From NCBI GenBank assembly GCA_012845835.1, contig JABAKD010000001.1:1319501-1383500 (forward strand): a stretch of 64,000 nt of DNA, written 5' to 3'. The DNA comes from Undaria pinnatifida (Eukaryota; Sar; Phaeophyceae; Laminariales; Alariaceae). The notes under the pieces are model-generated. The model had not been told where the DNA came from and searched no databases. It saw only the letters and a program-made list of their open reading frames with translations. The position numbers were made by a program, and so were the translations under genes. Every line of letters begins with the position of its first letter. Position 1 is the stretch's first letter. Shown here in pieces: positions 12,301 through 41,837 of this stretch.

Positions 12301-13652
12301 GACGTGTGAGCGCGTGCGCGCGGGCGGCACATTTCTCCGACACACACGCTCAGCAGTACAATCACGCCAACAGAGCGCCGCCGCCCCCCGAGTCATCCAA
12401 GAGGGCTGAACAAGCAAAAACCGTCCCCTTGATACTGCAACAGGTCAAACAAACAAACCACCATCACACTATAATATACACAAATGCCCGTTCCTGTCGC
12501 AAGAAACTGGCAGCACGCCGACCTCATTGTCGGCACATGACCTATCCATCAGAAAAACGACTTTTTCGCCTGTTCTTCGGCCAATGGGGTGCCAAACCCG
12601 CGTGACCTAGGCATAAAAAAAACGACTTTTTAGCCTGTTCTTCGGCCAATGGGGTGCCAAACCCGTGCCAGGGCTACTTATGCTGCCTGGTCACGTGGGG
12701 CGCTGCCGACTTTCCTTATTTTTATAGCCAGCAGCACAACAAAGGATACCGGCTGCTGCATAAATAACGCCTGCGATGGCAGCAAGAACACGGGCCGTTA
12801 CGCCCCTTGTGACAGCATTACCACCGCCACCACTACCACTTCCACCGCCAACACCACGCGTCACCGGTTCGCGCGGCGCCGTCGACAGCCTCGTCATTCG
12901 TGTCAGCCTCTCCTCCCCGCCCACATAATGGCGCCCACTACAGTAGCACAACATAAGGTCCAAACCTTTAGTCCTGGCCGCCCAACGCGAAATTTCAACA
13001 GATTCAGCAACATAACCAGAACCACGAGGGCGCCTATGCGAATGAGGAGACGTGCCGCGGGGGTGTTCGACAGCCAAAATAGGACGAGAAAGCAATGAAG
13101 AGACAAGCAGGAGGCTGACCCACTGTCCACGCGTGTGCAAATCGACGACGTTGCAACCATCGCTAACACGATGACTCCAACGCCCCCTGCCATGCAGGTA
13201 AAAAGCAACGGCACCAGTGGCAGTGGAACCGGCAACAGTAGGGGAAGGAGCAGCAGTTGGGCCAGACGCAGAAGCAGGCGCAGGTGTAGCAACGGCACCA
13301 GCAGCAGCGGAAAAAAAGCGGCGGGGGCAGCTGCAGCGCGTGCCTCTAGACAGCTAAGAATTGTCACAAAATTGCATTGGCAATGTTGACCCACGCCGGG
13401 CGCACACGGATGATAAACGGAGGCAGTATGCCACGGAGAGAATCGCCCCCCTTCTATACACAAAAACAAACAAAAAAAATGCATGCCCAGTCGCAAATAC
13501 TGCCACCGCCGCCACAGCCACCAACAAAACAATATTGACACCAACTTCGCCATAATCACTGACAACGTCGCTCCTCCTCGGGTCGTGTGGCGAACTTCAG
13601 CGGAGTGGGACACGACGCGGAACGGCTCGCCAGCCCGCGGCAGCATCTCGGG
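9389..13652. other. Intergenic region between ADSL and the membrane-protein gene
   Basis: No open frame here shows family similarity or a believable exon chain. Visible items are a GAAC-rich stretch (9480-9800), a TIR element (10741-10992), partial relatives of a repeat seen at 7105-7280 (about 10650-10740 and 10990-11075), and a direct duplication at 12552-12602 / 12622-12668 sharing CTGTTCTTCGGCCAATGGGG. Transcripts of both flanking genes converge here, so both terminators should lie in it. Confidence 0.5.
10741..10992. mobile_element. MITE-like TIR element, copy 1
   Basis: Starts TGACGCGTGCTACGACAGAG and ends with the inverted form CTCTATCGTAGCACGCGTCA. The termini stay complementary for about 27 bp with few mismatches. 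Related copies lie at 15028-15302 and 27731-28000; internal words such as CCCCGTCATTCAGAAA are shared with the third. There is no coding capacity, so it would be non-autonomous. Confidence 0.65.
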
Positions 13653-14100
13653 TCACAGCACAAAGCTCTCCACCCCGACCCCGCCTGTCGCCGGGATGAG
13701 ATCATGCCTCAACGCCACACAGAACGCCGCCTCAAGCAGCAGCAAAACCCACTCCCACAGACCCATCACACTGCGGGAGTAGCACCACTCGGCGTCACAA
13801 TCGCGGCTAACGCTACCTCCCCCTCCCTGCACTGCTATTCCGACCGTGTCAAGAATCGCCGTTACTGAGGAACGCGCTGCTGCCGACGCTCCCACCGGTG
13901 CCTCGAATGTTCTCATGGAGGCGACGCTTCCGGTGTCGACGCTACTGCTGTTGCGGTCGTCGTCCCATGCGTGGTCGACGAAGCGTTCGATGAGGAGCAC
14001 CGAAGCGACCGCGGCTACGGCCGCGAAAACCGTGAGCGACGCAAGCCACATCTTCCGTCGGTAGGAGACCCGGTCGGCGTCAGACACCACGAACACCCGC
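13653..14100 (-). CDS. Membrane-protein gene exon 3, terminal
   Basis: Starts with G completing Arg, then RVFVVSDADRVSYRRK, a helix, a polar loop of about 85 residues, and the last helix with GLWEW. It ends VESFVL and TGA at 13655-13653. Confidence 0.6.
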
Positions 14101-17100
14101 CTTGGTGGATGGAACATGGAAGGAAACGGATGCCGAAAAAATCGCAGGGGGGGGGGGGTGGGGGGCGTGCTCATTAGGATTCATTGCCGTAGCCTTCATG
14201 GTCGTAGTTCGTTTAAACTGTAGCTCGTTTTTTGTGCCACACTACTGCAACTAGCATGGGATTATCTTTTTCTAGTGGTTGACGGAAGATATCATAGCAA
14301 AAAAGGGGGGGCTTGAAACGGCGCAACCCGGCGAGTTGGGACAACGAAAGAAACGGCGGAGGTCGGATGGCACGGGTGGGGGGTGAAGTCATTATCATGA
14401 ATGGCCATAGGTCCTCGCACAATGCCGGGACGGGGCACGTCGGGTTTCACGACGAGGAAGGAGACGCCGAAAAGGAAGGTTCTTAAGCGGCAAGGCGGCG
14501 GAATGGGAAAACTAAAAAATGGCGGGGGGGGGCACTCCCGCCTCTCCTTTTATCCATCCCAGCGTCAACTGCAATTCTGCGAAGGATAGGGTCCAAAAGG
14601 ATGTCGAGGGGTGGAGCTGGGTGGGAGAGAGGGACAAATGCCCCCGCTCCCCCCCCCTCCAAGTGTGTACGCTCATAATCATGTCTTAATTAGACAAAAG
14701 CGCCGTGATGTTCGAATCGGCTAGATAATTGACCGGGAAGGAGGCGCGACAGATGGTGGTGCGTCTAGACCGTAACGACTAAAGCTTATCCTGTACACCA
14801 CGTGTTTTACGTGCCGCGTCAGTCCATCATGTCTGTATGCACCGAACCTTTCTAGCCAAGCCAAGACGCATCCTCACCCCCTTCCCCTGTACCTCCCTCC
14901 CTCAAACTTTCCCAAGACAACGATCAGCTATTACATACCCCAGCAACCCCTGCTGTTGCTGCCGACTCAAACGCCCCCTCCCCCTCCCCGCTCCCCGCCC
15001 CCCTCTGCACGCTCAAGGAACACCCGCTGACGCGTGCTGCGGTAGAGGTGCACCATTGTCATTCATGACGGCCCTCACTCGAGGAGCTCTTCACCTCACC
15101 CGATAACTGACCGCGCGAGAAAAAATTATGCTCTTAACCCCTAACCCAACGAAACGATCCCATGCCACAGGCATCTAACGAATGCTGCTGAAAAAACACA
15201 AACGAGATTCCAACGAGCTAGAAAAGTTGACGAGTTGATGATCCTCGTCGGTCAGAAACGTTTCGGCCAAAAACGAGGTGTTGCCCCTATCGAAGCGCGT
15301 GCCCCTCCTCAACGCCTTCACCACTGGAAACCACTGAAAACGCCCCCCCCCGCCCCCCCGCACGCTCAACAAACATCCGCTGCTATAATCATACCCAGGC
15401 ACTACTACTGCCCCCCCCCCCTCCGCAAGCTCAACTAACACCCTCTCCACCCCGCACCTGGCCTTCCGAAGCGCCCACGCGGTACAAGTCGCCTGTCCGA
15501 TAAACCCAGCCGCCGCTGACACAAAGAGCGCTAAGTGGGCGACCCCCTGAGCAGAAAAAGAGGCGTTTGCGTCTCCCCGCACGCTGGCCCCGATGAAGAG
15601 AAGCACGGCGCCGAGCGCGCCCATGACCCAAGCTGCCATGACCCACCGCATCGCGCCGTCCGCCTCCTCGTCGTACCTTGCCACGCCGGTGCGCGCTTGT
15701 AGACGCTGGTGATGGGCCAGCCGCACGCACCTTCAAATCGAAGAACGTGGATGCAGGGGGGGGGGGGTGGCAGGAGACAGGGGAGAGGAGGGGGAGGGGC
15801 GGGGGGGGACAAGGTGGGGTAGAGCAGAATACAACGGCGGTGAGCACGGGCACAGCCGCTTGTTCGTCCGTCCAGGCTCGCCCTTTGGCAAATGATGCCC
15901 ACTATCTTAGAAGGTTTCTGTACTCCAGCACTACTACCGTGCGACGGCTTGGCACCTCCATCTGTCCGTCAAAAGGGTAAGCATTGCCCCCGAAAGGAAG
16001 GCCATGCTACAAAAGTAAGCCAACACCACACCTGATCATTTCACACCGAGCGCCAGCGACGCGGCTAAGCCTCCGAGTACACTCCTATACCCAAGCTTTC
16101 GAAGAACCCAAATACAGTATTGCAATCCTACAGCAAGATTTCACAAAGAGAACGACTAGCACTACCGCTGTCGCCGCCACCACCACAGCCGCGTGCTCCA
16201 ATAGGTTGTCACTAGAACTGCTCTCCGAAGCTCCGAGCGACAGAACAGAAAGCATGCGTCCGGCGTTCGGCCGAGGGCGGTATATCGCGGAGAGCTCACC
16301 AGAACAGAGGAAGGGCAAAAACGGCGGCCAAATGAAACCCCGCCGTCAACACTTCTCCGGCTGGGCCTTCCAGTCCGAGCCGCGTCAGGGTAGGAACCTG
16401 TTTACTCGCGGGTCCGGAAGTGGAGGGCGAGGGGGGGAAGATGTAATCATTGTCATGGCCATAGTCTACACCACCATATGCCCTCGCATCCCTGTATCGC
16501 CGGGACGGAGCACCGTAGGTGAGGGGGGGGCGTGGCGAGACATGGGAGACGAGGCTCACGGCACGAGTCCCAAACAGCGCGGTGTCGCGAGGCGGGTATG
16601 TAGGTGTTGGTGGATTAAGTCGGCTGGATGAAAGAGGGTTACGATTAAAGGCGCAGGTAATAGTTTCAGGGTACGTTTTAAGGTTACGATTAAGTTGTTA
16701 AGGTTGCCTTGGCGAGGAGCAGCCGAGCACCGCTCGCCAATACTCGCTACACAGCGAACACTGCGGCAGGTATAGCCAAGCTGGCATTTAGTACCAAGAG
16801 GAGCGCTGAGATACTGAGGCGAGAACATGACGCCCTCCTGGACACCCGTCAGTACCTGCGTGGGTGGTGCGGGAGTTATACGCTCAACGCGTCCGCTAGG
16901 ATTTTTTCTGTCCCGCGAGTCCCCGAGGCTACATGCATACCTGGTACATATGTACGATTTTTTCGATTGTTGATCCGACGAATTCGAATATCTACGTACG
17001 TACCTGGTACCTGATACGTAAATATGCGAGGACGAGGTACCTGGGATGTACTCGAGCATACGTGCATAAAAAAAACTCCTATCCAACATTTTCGAGATGC

Positions 17101-20100
17101 TCCTACTAACGCCTTATCAACGCACTCTCATCAACACGACTCCCGCAGACCGATTCTCGTCAAAAGCGAGCTACCAAAGCATTTCGACGAAGCACCCACC
17201 AACACACGATCCTCGAAGACCGATTTCTCGCGAAAACGAGACACCAAAGCAAAGTGACCAAACTCCCTCGAACGCACGACTCCCGAAGACTAATTTTTTG
17301 CTAAAGCGCGCCACCGACGCGCTGCGACCAAGCTCCTACTAACACGCCACCATCGCCTTGCGACCTAGCTCCCACCACCACGACTCCCGAAACCTGATAT
17401 ATCGCAAAAGCGACCCACCAAAACGCACTGCAACCAAGCTCTCACCAACACACAACTCCCAAAAACTGAATTCTGACCAAAGCGAGACACCAACCCATTA
17501 CCACTCAGTTCCCACCATCAACACCCTCCTCGTGTAAGCATCGTCGATTACTGAACTCCTGATGTATCGCTGCTTGCTCCTGTTACCTGCCGCCCCTCGT
17601 CCTTCTACACGATGAGTCTCGCATGTTCAAGTGCAGTCCACCAACAACTTTAAAAATACACCTGCATACCACCCGGAGACCACCACCGCATACATCTACT
17701 ACACAATGATTCCGCCTTCTTGGTTGCAACCGGCAGAAAACGAGTACCCTGGGAGGATAAAATATTTTCCTGGCTTCGGTCAAATACCTATTTTTCGGAA
17801 ACCCCCTTTTGATGTTTTGTATTTCTCTGCTACTGCTGCTGTTGCAGCACAGCAGTACTGATGCTGCACTAATGTTGCTGATACGCTGGGTACGCGTGGT
17901 CGGTTGCTGTACTCTTGACGTGCTGCTGCTTGCTCCTGCTGCTGCCACTCGCCCTTCTACACGCTGGGTCTTGCGTATTCGAGCTGGGCTTCATCAATAG
18001 CTTTCAAACGATATGATACCGGCACACCACCTGGAGATCACCAGTTCCGCCTTCTTGGCCAAAACTGGCAGAAAACGAGTACCCTCGGAGGATGGAGGAC
18101 ATAATAAGTTGCCTGTTTCGTTCGCATGCATATTGTGTGGAAACCCCTATTCTCATGTTTGCTGTTCGCCGCTGGTTTGGTGCTGCAGAATGGCTGCTGC
18201 TTCTGCTACTGTGACTGTTCTGGGCTTACCGTCGAAGTTAGATTGCCGTGCAAGTCACGGCCCCTGTTGACGCTCATATCCGTCCTAACGCCACCTGCAA
18301 AGCGAGCTATCATAAGTCTATGACCCCAACGCCTTCAACGCCCCACCCGATCTCCTCCCGCTGCTTGATGCTGCTGTTATTGCTCCTACTGATGGTGTTG
18401 CGGCTGCTGTTTCTGCTGCCGGAAATCGCCGTTTACGCGAAAGCGAGAACCAAAACAATGCCGCTCGCCGCTGTGGATCTCTCCGTATCAAAACGACTCT
18501 CAGCAGGACCATCTTCTACCGTTTGAAACGACCAACAAGGGACACACATACACTATTGCTTACAACATACAACAGCTCTCGTGAAATCGATAGCATCTAC
18601 CAGCACGCGAGTGCTTGTCTCGGCAGGGGCAGCCACCAACCTAGTGTCGCCGTTTTTTAAGCGAGCTACCGAGTGAAGCCTTGCGACACTTCGCCTTTCT
18701 TGGGCGTTGAAGCGAGACACAGAAACACTGCCACGAGCCGCCTTTACCGCAATCCTGGATTATTATATGGGATAAAGTATGGAAATCGGGGAATTTGGTT
18801 TGACCCCCATGTGCTTCCAGTACCATGAGACGGAAAATATAAAAAAATGCCCAAAACACTACTTTCGACCCTAACCTAACCCTATAACCCTAACCCTGAT
18901 CCTGGCCCCGGCCCCAACCCTACCCATAGAACTTTGTAAGGGAAAAACCCGACAACATTTTCTTTAGTTGAAAATTTCGTCGACCACATGAAAACCCATA
19001 TACAAAAATATCTCCCCGATTTCCATACTCTACCTAATCCTCTAGACGCGTCGTAAAGGCTACCGACTGCGACTGAGTCCCCACCATCACACGAAACCCG
19101 ATACCGGCCTTCTCGCGAAACCTAGTCAGTGCAGGGTCGTGTCGTAAATGCACAGCGACTAAGCTTCCACCAACGCACGACTCCTGAAAACTGCCTCTTT
19201 GCCAAAGCGAGCCACGAAAAAAATTAGTCATGGCTCCCACCAACACACGTCTCTCGACAGCTGGCATCCTAGCGAAAGCGACTCCCCAGAACACTGCGAC
19301 ATGGCTCCCACCAACACACGAATCCTTAAAACTGCCTTTTCGCCGCCGAAGCGGGACACCACACCACTGCTGCGATTTTGCTCCTACCAACGCACGTCTC
19401 CCGACAACTGCCTTCTTGCCAAAGAGAGCCACCAAACCACCGTGACCCTTACTCCCACCACCACAGGCCTCCCGATCACTGCTTCCCGCGAAAGCGAGCC
19501 ATCAAAACGCTGCGACATCGCACCAAGCACTCCACCGTTCTCGGTCCATGAATTGTTAAACAGAGGGAGGTCGATGTTTTGTGTTTGGTGTTTTCCAATA
19601 TTTCTGTATTTCAGCTGCACGCGCACTTCTCCAGGTAGCAGATACCAGTATATGAAATATCACGTGGAACTTAGAACGCACCCGGACGATATTACTGCAA
19701 GCATAAGATACTACTTCGTCGTTACCACTCTACGATAGAATACGCCACAGAAGCAGCAGCAGTATCATACCGGGTACCAGGGTATCGTGCAGGGTACACC
19801 GGTGCATGATACTCATACTGGTATGTATGATTATGAGAAATGTAAACCACAGCTGCCGGCGTATGGTATGCTAGCGGCACGAGAATCGCCAATTGCCACC
19901 TGCAAGCGCCCCGGCAGTTACCTGTCCACAAAACGCAACGTAAAGCGTGCAGCTGCAAGTGCTGCGGCAACCTCGGCGTGCTAAACACTCCCAAAAGACC
20001 TCCATGCAGCTGTACACCCAAGACAGCAGCACAGCAGCAGCAGCAGAAAGTACCTGGTAGCCGTGAAGCAGCGCCCGCACGCCAAAAATAGCATCACAGC

Positions 20101-20939
20101 GTCAGTACGACCACGTACGGTACGTAGCCGTTTAGCGGTGTCCGCCAGCCTGTACCGGGCGCTCAAGAAAAACAATAACCGCGTCACCTGAATTTCTCCT
20201 CCTACTGCTTGCCGTACGGCAGTACGACAGTACCATGCATGTATAATGTACCAGATACCCGAGGTTATGATATCATCGGGCGTTGTGTGTGTGCCCTGGG
20301 TGCGGAGTGCGGGTGAAGCGGCTCTTTCGTAACGTTTCAACCTCCCGATCAGCTCGCGCAGCGCAGTATAATGCACATGGTCACAATTAATCGTGACTGC
20401 CAGTGTGTCCACCGAAGGCCCAACAAAAACAACGCCACCCGACCTTCTAACAACGTTTCTTTTACGAGAAAGAGTACCACGTGTGATGGCATGGTGTGAT
20501 GTAATCAGGTACCAGGTATTGTGTGTGCCGTGCGGAGTCTGGTGGATCGTACGGCAGCTCTTTCGTAACGCTTGAACCTCCCGCACGCTCCGCCCGCCAT
20601 TGTTGCATCCACAAGTAATAAATACGCAGCAGCTATCGAGCATGCTCTAAGCGCTGACACGCCATCAGTTCCAGCATTCACACGACGTTCAACATGATAG
20701 GGCAGCAGTCAGTTAGAGGCAGCATCAGCACTACTCACTCGTAGCTCCGCTCCGTGGCGGGGATCATCCCAGTCGCCCGATGACTGTCCGCTTGCGTACA
20801 GCGCGAGACAGAGGACTGGCGTGCCGATCAGCAGAGACGTGAATGCGTTCGCCAGGTAGGAGGTAGGAAACGTCCACTCCAGGACATCCCCGTGCGGAGG
20901 AGCTTGGCCCAGAAGCTCCTCGTAGTCTTGGTCTATCAT
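13653..20939 (-). CDS. Multi-pass membrane protein, DRAM/Frag1-like (3 exons, tentative)
   Basis: Exons in order of transcription are 20939-20739, 15705-15458 and 14100-13653, giving 298 residues. Exon 1 ends in phase 0 at CGA|GTGAGT; exon 2 starts after CACCAG and ends in phase 2 at GCCAG|GTGCGG; exon 3 starts after CCAAG with the one base that completes an Arg codon and ends at TGA. Hydrophobic segments are ANAFTSLLIGTPVLCLALYA, WVMAAWVMGALGAVLLFIGA, AHLALFVSAAAGFIGQATC, WLASLTVFAAVAAVASVLLI and, after a long polar loop, WEWVLLLLEAAFCVAL. The helix order, the loop before the last helix and the EW at its start recall DRAM proteins (about 240-270 residues), which act on lysosomal membranes in autophagy. 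The family's first helix is not visible. The membrane-protein call is solid; the family is an inference. Confidence 0.5.
14385..14450 (-). repeat. Intron-end repeat, type A, in the membrane-protein gene
   Basis: Contains AATGGCCATAGGTCCTCGCA and AATGCCGGGACGGGGCACGT. In the direction of transcription it is the inverted form, 285 bp from the 3' splice site at 14101. Confidence 0.65.
15028..15302. mobile_element. MITE-like TIR element, copy 2
   Basis: Left end TGACGCGTGCTGCGGTAGAG, right end CCCCTATCGAAGCGCGTG. The internal part near the right end (GTCAGAAACGTTTCGGCCAA) matches copy 1. It lies in the 3' half of the membrane-protein gene's second intron. Confidence 0.5.
15458..15705 (-). CDS. 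Membrane-protein gene exon 2 (two helices)
   Basis: Eighty-two codons plus two bases. It encodes RLQARTGVARYDEEADGAM, then two hydrophobic helices and WALRKAR. The acceptor was chosen because it keeps phase 0 and removes the in-frame TGA just upstream. Confidence 0.6.
16440..16520 (-). repeat. Intron-end repeat, type A, in the first intron of the membrane-protein gene
   Basis: Contains TCATGGCCATAGTC, CCCTCGCATCCCTGTATCGC and CGGGACGGAGCACCGT, preceded by a G-rich tract. In the sense of transcription it is the inverted form, on the 3' side of the intron. Confidence 0.65.
17085..17530. repeat. Minisatellite array, about 70-bp period, array 1
   Basis: Diverged units built around CTCCCACCAACACACGACTC, a CCGAAAACTGATTTC-like segment and AAAGCGAGCCACC. 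Roughly six or seven units lie in the 5 kb intron of the membrane-protein gene. A second array of the same unit is at 19090-19530. Confidence 0.75.
17565..18175. repeat. Tandem duplication, about 360-bp period
   Basis: 17565-17820 and 17925-18175 share GCTGCTTGCTCCTG, CCGCCTTCTTGG and a GGCAGAAAACGAGTACCCT segment in the same order. They are diverged and lie within the same intron. Confidence 0.7.
18776..19029. mobile_element. TIR element with internal telomere-like tract (type T1)
   Basis: A perfect 17-bp inverted repeat, AGTATGGAAATCGGGGA at 18776-18792 and its complement at 19013-19029, bounds 254 bp. Inside, 18868-18924 is made of CCCTAA-like units (CCCTAACCTAACCC, then ATAACCCTAACCCTGA). 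No coding capacity. Confidence 0.65.
19090..19530. repeat. Minisatellite array, about 75-bp period, array 2
   Basis: Same unit as array 1 at 17085-17530; CTCCCACCAACACACG or close variants recur near 19231, 19306, 19381 and 19449. Confidence 0.75.
20263..20610. repeat. Diverged tandem duplication, about 240-bp period
   Basis: 20263-20381 and 20505-20610 share GTGTGTGCC, a GGCTCTTTCGTAACGTTTCA-type segment and AACCTCCC in the same order. Lies within the first intron of the membrane-protein gene, close to its exon 1. Confidence 0.6.
20739..20939 (-). CDS. Membrane-protein gene exon 1 (67 codons)
   Basis: ATG at 20939-20937 has an in-frame TAG nine bases upstream, which favours this start. A CATAG at 20950-20946 could instead be an acceptor, making this an internal exon. 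It encodes an acidic N terminus and one hydrophobic segment, and ends before GTGAGT. Confidence 0.6.
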
Positions 20940-21054
20940 CGGCAACTATGATCTGTCCGGTGATCGGCTTGCGAGGCAAAGCGAAAGTCTGGGGCAGGAA
21001 ACTTGAAACTCAAACCAAGTTTGGAACATAGGGTTTCCATAAAACGAAAACAGA
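20940..21054. promoter_or_regulatory. Probable bidirectional promoter between two divergent genes
   Basis: Only 115 bp separate the ATG of the membrane-protein gene (20939, - strand) from that of the WD40 gene (21055, + strand). Both 5' untranslated regions and core promoters must fit here or overlap coding sequence. I see no clear TATA box. The inference depends on both start codons being right. Confidence 0.4.
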
Positions 21055-38916
<17,862 letters not shown>

Positions 38917-39775
38917 ATAATTGTCCTCGGCATGCTGGCTCGAGGTTGGCAGGCAAGCGTGTAACGAAAGCTGCGCCGTGGAGGCGGTGACGGTGGCGGC
39001 AGCAGTGATGGCGGTGGAAATGATCATATACCATGTGTCCCCGGCATGTTGGCGCGATCCCACGGCTAAAGCGTGTAGCCAACAATCCGGTTACGGCTAA
39101 GGGCTGTTCCTAACGAACACAATAATTGTCAGGAAGCGTGACCAAAAAGCGCGATTTTGTCGTGAATCGTGATAGTTACTTGTATCAGATTTCCGGACGT
39201 TGAATCGTCTTGACATCTTCCATAACAAGTTGATGTCAGGATTCCTGACTAAAAAACAAGATTTTGTTTCGAAAACGTGACATTCAAGAATTTTAAAATG
39301 ATGGGAGCCGTGGCATTTTGTCAGGACTCGTGTTTTTTTTTGCGTTCGTTAGGAACGACCCTAAGGCACGCCGCATGACTCGTAGCGGTGGCACCGGTGG
39401 CTGCGATGGTGGTGATGGCAATGAAACTCGCCAAGTATTTTGTCCCCGGCATGTTGACGCTGTCCTGCTGCGCATACGTGTAACAAAAGCTGCGGGAATC
39501 GCGGGGGTGGCGACGGGCGGCGGTGGCAGCGGTAGTGGCGGCAATAATGAAAATCTCTAAATGGTATCCCTGACATGTTGGCGCGATGTGTCCAAACGGA
39601 CGTTAAACGAACGTTAAACGAACGTTGCGGTTGCGGCTACGGCGCGCTGCAGGTGTACGAGCAGTGGCGGCGGCGGCGCCAGCAGGGGTCGCGGTAGAAG
39701 TGAAATCGCTGAAATGTGTCCCTAGCTTGTTTGTGCTATCCTGCCTAGCGCACGTGCATCAAAATTTGCGGCTAC

Positions 39776-41580
39776 TGCTGAGGCACGCTTAAGTAGTAGG
39801 TGGGGAGGGCTGAAGCGGGGTACACGAGGGCGGCGCAGCACGACAGGAAATGGCGGCCGCGCTTTTTTTTATGTGGTTATACAAACAGCAGCACTTGAGT
39901 TGCTACCGTCTCCTGGAGTTTGCTTTTTCTGCTGATTGTCGTTACAATGACATTACATAGCAGTACTTGAGATGCTGCCGTCGCTTAGGTTCTGTTACTG
40001 AACGGCAGCAGTGCTTGCGCTTCGCTGTCTTTGGAGAGGACGGGGTGGGCGGGCGGGCGGGCGGGCGGAAGAGGGGGCGGGGGTGAGGGGGGGGAGAGAT
40101 AAACGCGCTGTGTACTGCTCGTTCCTCGAGTTCTCCGATGCCTGCGAGTTCTCCGATGGCTGCTATATCTCACGAGCTTATAGCATGGCATGCGGGCGCA
40201 GGGTGGAGGCAGGAAGGGGGGGGGGGCGTGGGAGGCGTGACTCGTTTACGGGAGGGACATGTTAGAGAAAGTGTTTGAGTTTTGAAGCAGCGCTGTGCTC
40301 GTTTTTATTATGAATATTTCAGAGTTACCTGAGCTGAGATCTGGGATTTCGTCGCAACTTATATTTTCGAGCTGCGTGTACAACTTGTTGTATGCTGAAT
40401 GCGAAAACCATAACTGAACTGTAACTGTGTGCCTGGGGGGGCGCGTTTTCTTCTTTGCTGGGGACGTTTGCATCCAACCAGCCTCCAGCTCTTCTCCCGC
40501 AAGATGGGTTATGGTAACTTGTCTTCGTCGTGTTAAGTTTAACCTGCGGAATTGAGTACCCCTTAATTTATTTAGTGTCCGTCGAACTCGAAAATTGTTT
40601 AGACTTCGTATTGATGTGCGGTCCTTTTATGGTATTAATAGGTGGTTTTTCGCCGGGTGATCTTTTTCATAGCGCAGTGCCACTCAGGGGTGAATAATGC
40701 TACTGCAGAACACCTCCTACCGTAGTAAGAAACACAAATGCTTTCTCAGGCTGGATTTCTTATCTCGGAAAAACACTGAGTCTAAGCTAAATTTACTGTC
40801 TGTTATAGGGTATATATATCCTACACTATCTTCAGTACAATTGTCAAAGGCTCCCGTTTTTTTCATTTCTTCCTATTTGCCCCAGCCTGGCTTTCTGATT
40901 TTCGTGCTCGTTTTCTCGGCAGCTGTCCCGTACTGATACGCTCTGTCCATGCTTGATTACACCACAGGTAGTTTTTTTCAAGGCCATATAGTTACGAATG
41001 AATACGTACGTGCCAGTATCTGTTGTTTTTCCCCTCGGTTTTCTTTCTAGAATCCCTTAATAGGTTTTAGTTGCTGTGTTGGCTATTATTCCTCAGACGG
41101 CTATCTTCCCTCGATATTTTCTTGAACCGTTTTTTTTTCCCGCTGTTTTGACCGCGGCTGGTAGCTTCCGCCTCAGGTTCCCTCCGGCCACGCGCTCGCG
41201 GCAGTGCCTCCGCACAAACTACTCGCCGCCATGTGGGAAGTCTTGCCGTCGTGTTCACTGAGCTCGTCGAGCGATCCCGGAAAAATGCGAACCGAGCACC
41301 CTCGATGAATTCTCATGGGCGTGGTTCAAAACTAGAATATAACGTGTTTTTGGTTGGTCGCTGTGTCTCTGCTCCGTTATTTATGATCAGATAACTCGTC
41401 TTTTTAGGAGGCGTACGCACGGACACTGGGTGTAATCGATGTTTAACTTGGCAACGTGCGTTAGGCAGGACAACTCGGTCGCTGTACACTCCTCGGGAAG
41501 GATATTTTGGTAATTGATTCCTCACAGGGGTAGTTTTTGGAAAATCATTCAATCGGTCTTACTCACATCTATCTGACGTT
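39776..41580. other. Unassigned region right of the WD40 gene
   Basis: I see no family-like open frame. The stretch holds GGGC-rich low complexity at 40040-40100 and 40205-40240 and otherwise ordinary-looking unique DNA. Confidence 0.4.
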
Positions 41581-41837
41581 TTCAGTTTTTTTTTTCAAAT
41601 ATATGAAAAAAAAAAATATTTGAAAAAATTGAAATCGTAATAGACTTACTTACGAATACCATTGTGCTGAAAGCGCTCGGGTGGTGCTTCCCTGGCATCT
41701 CCGAGGTCGGACGGTCCAGCTTATTACTTGCGGAAAGGTCCAGCTTTTCATTGATTTTTTGCACCACCTGATCCATTTTTTTGCAAATATAGTCTATATA
41801 CTCGTATCGATTTTTTTATGGGGATCACTTTTTTCTC

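Noticed and set aside
12649-13646. Overlapping frames of 149 and 247 residues
   Set aside because: Low-complexity ACC/GCA-rich DNA with open frames on both strands, no family motif and no splice logic.
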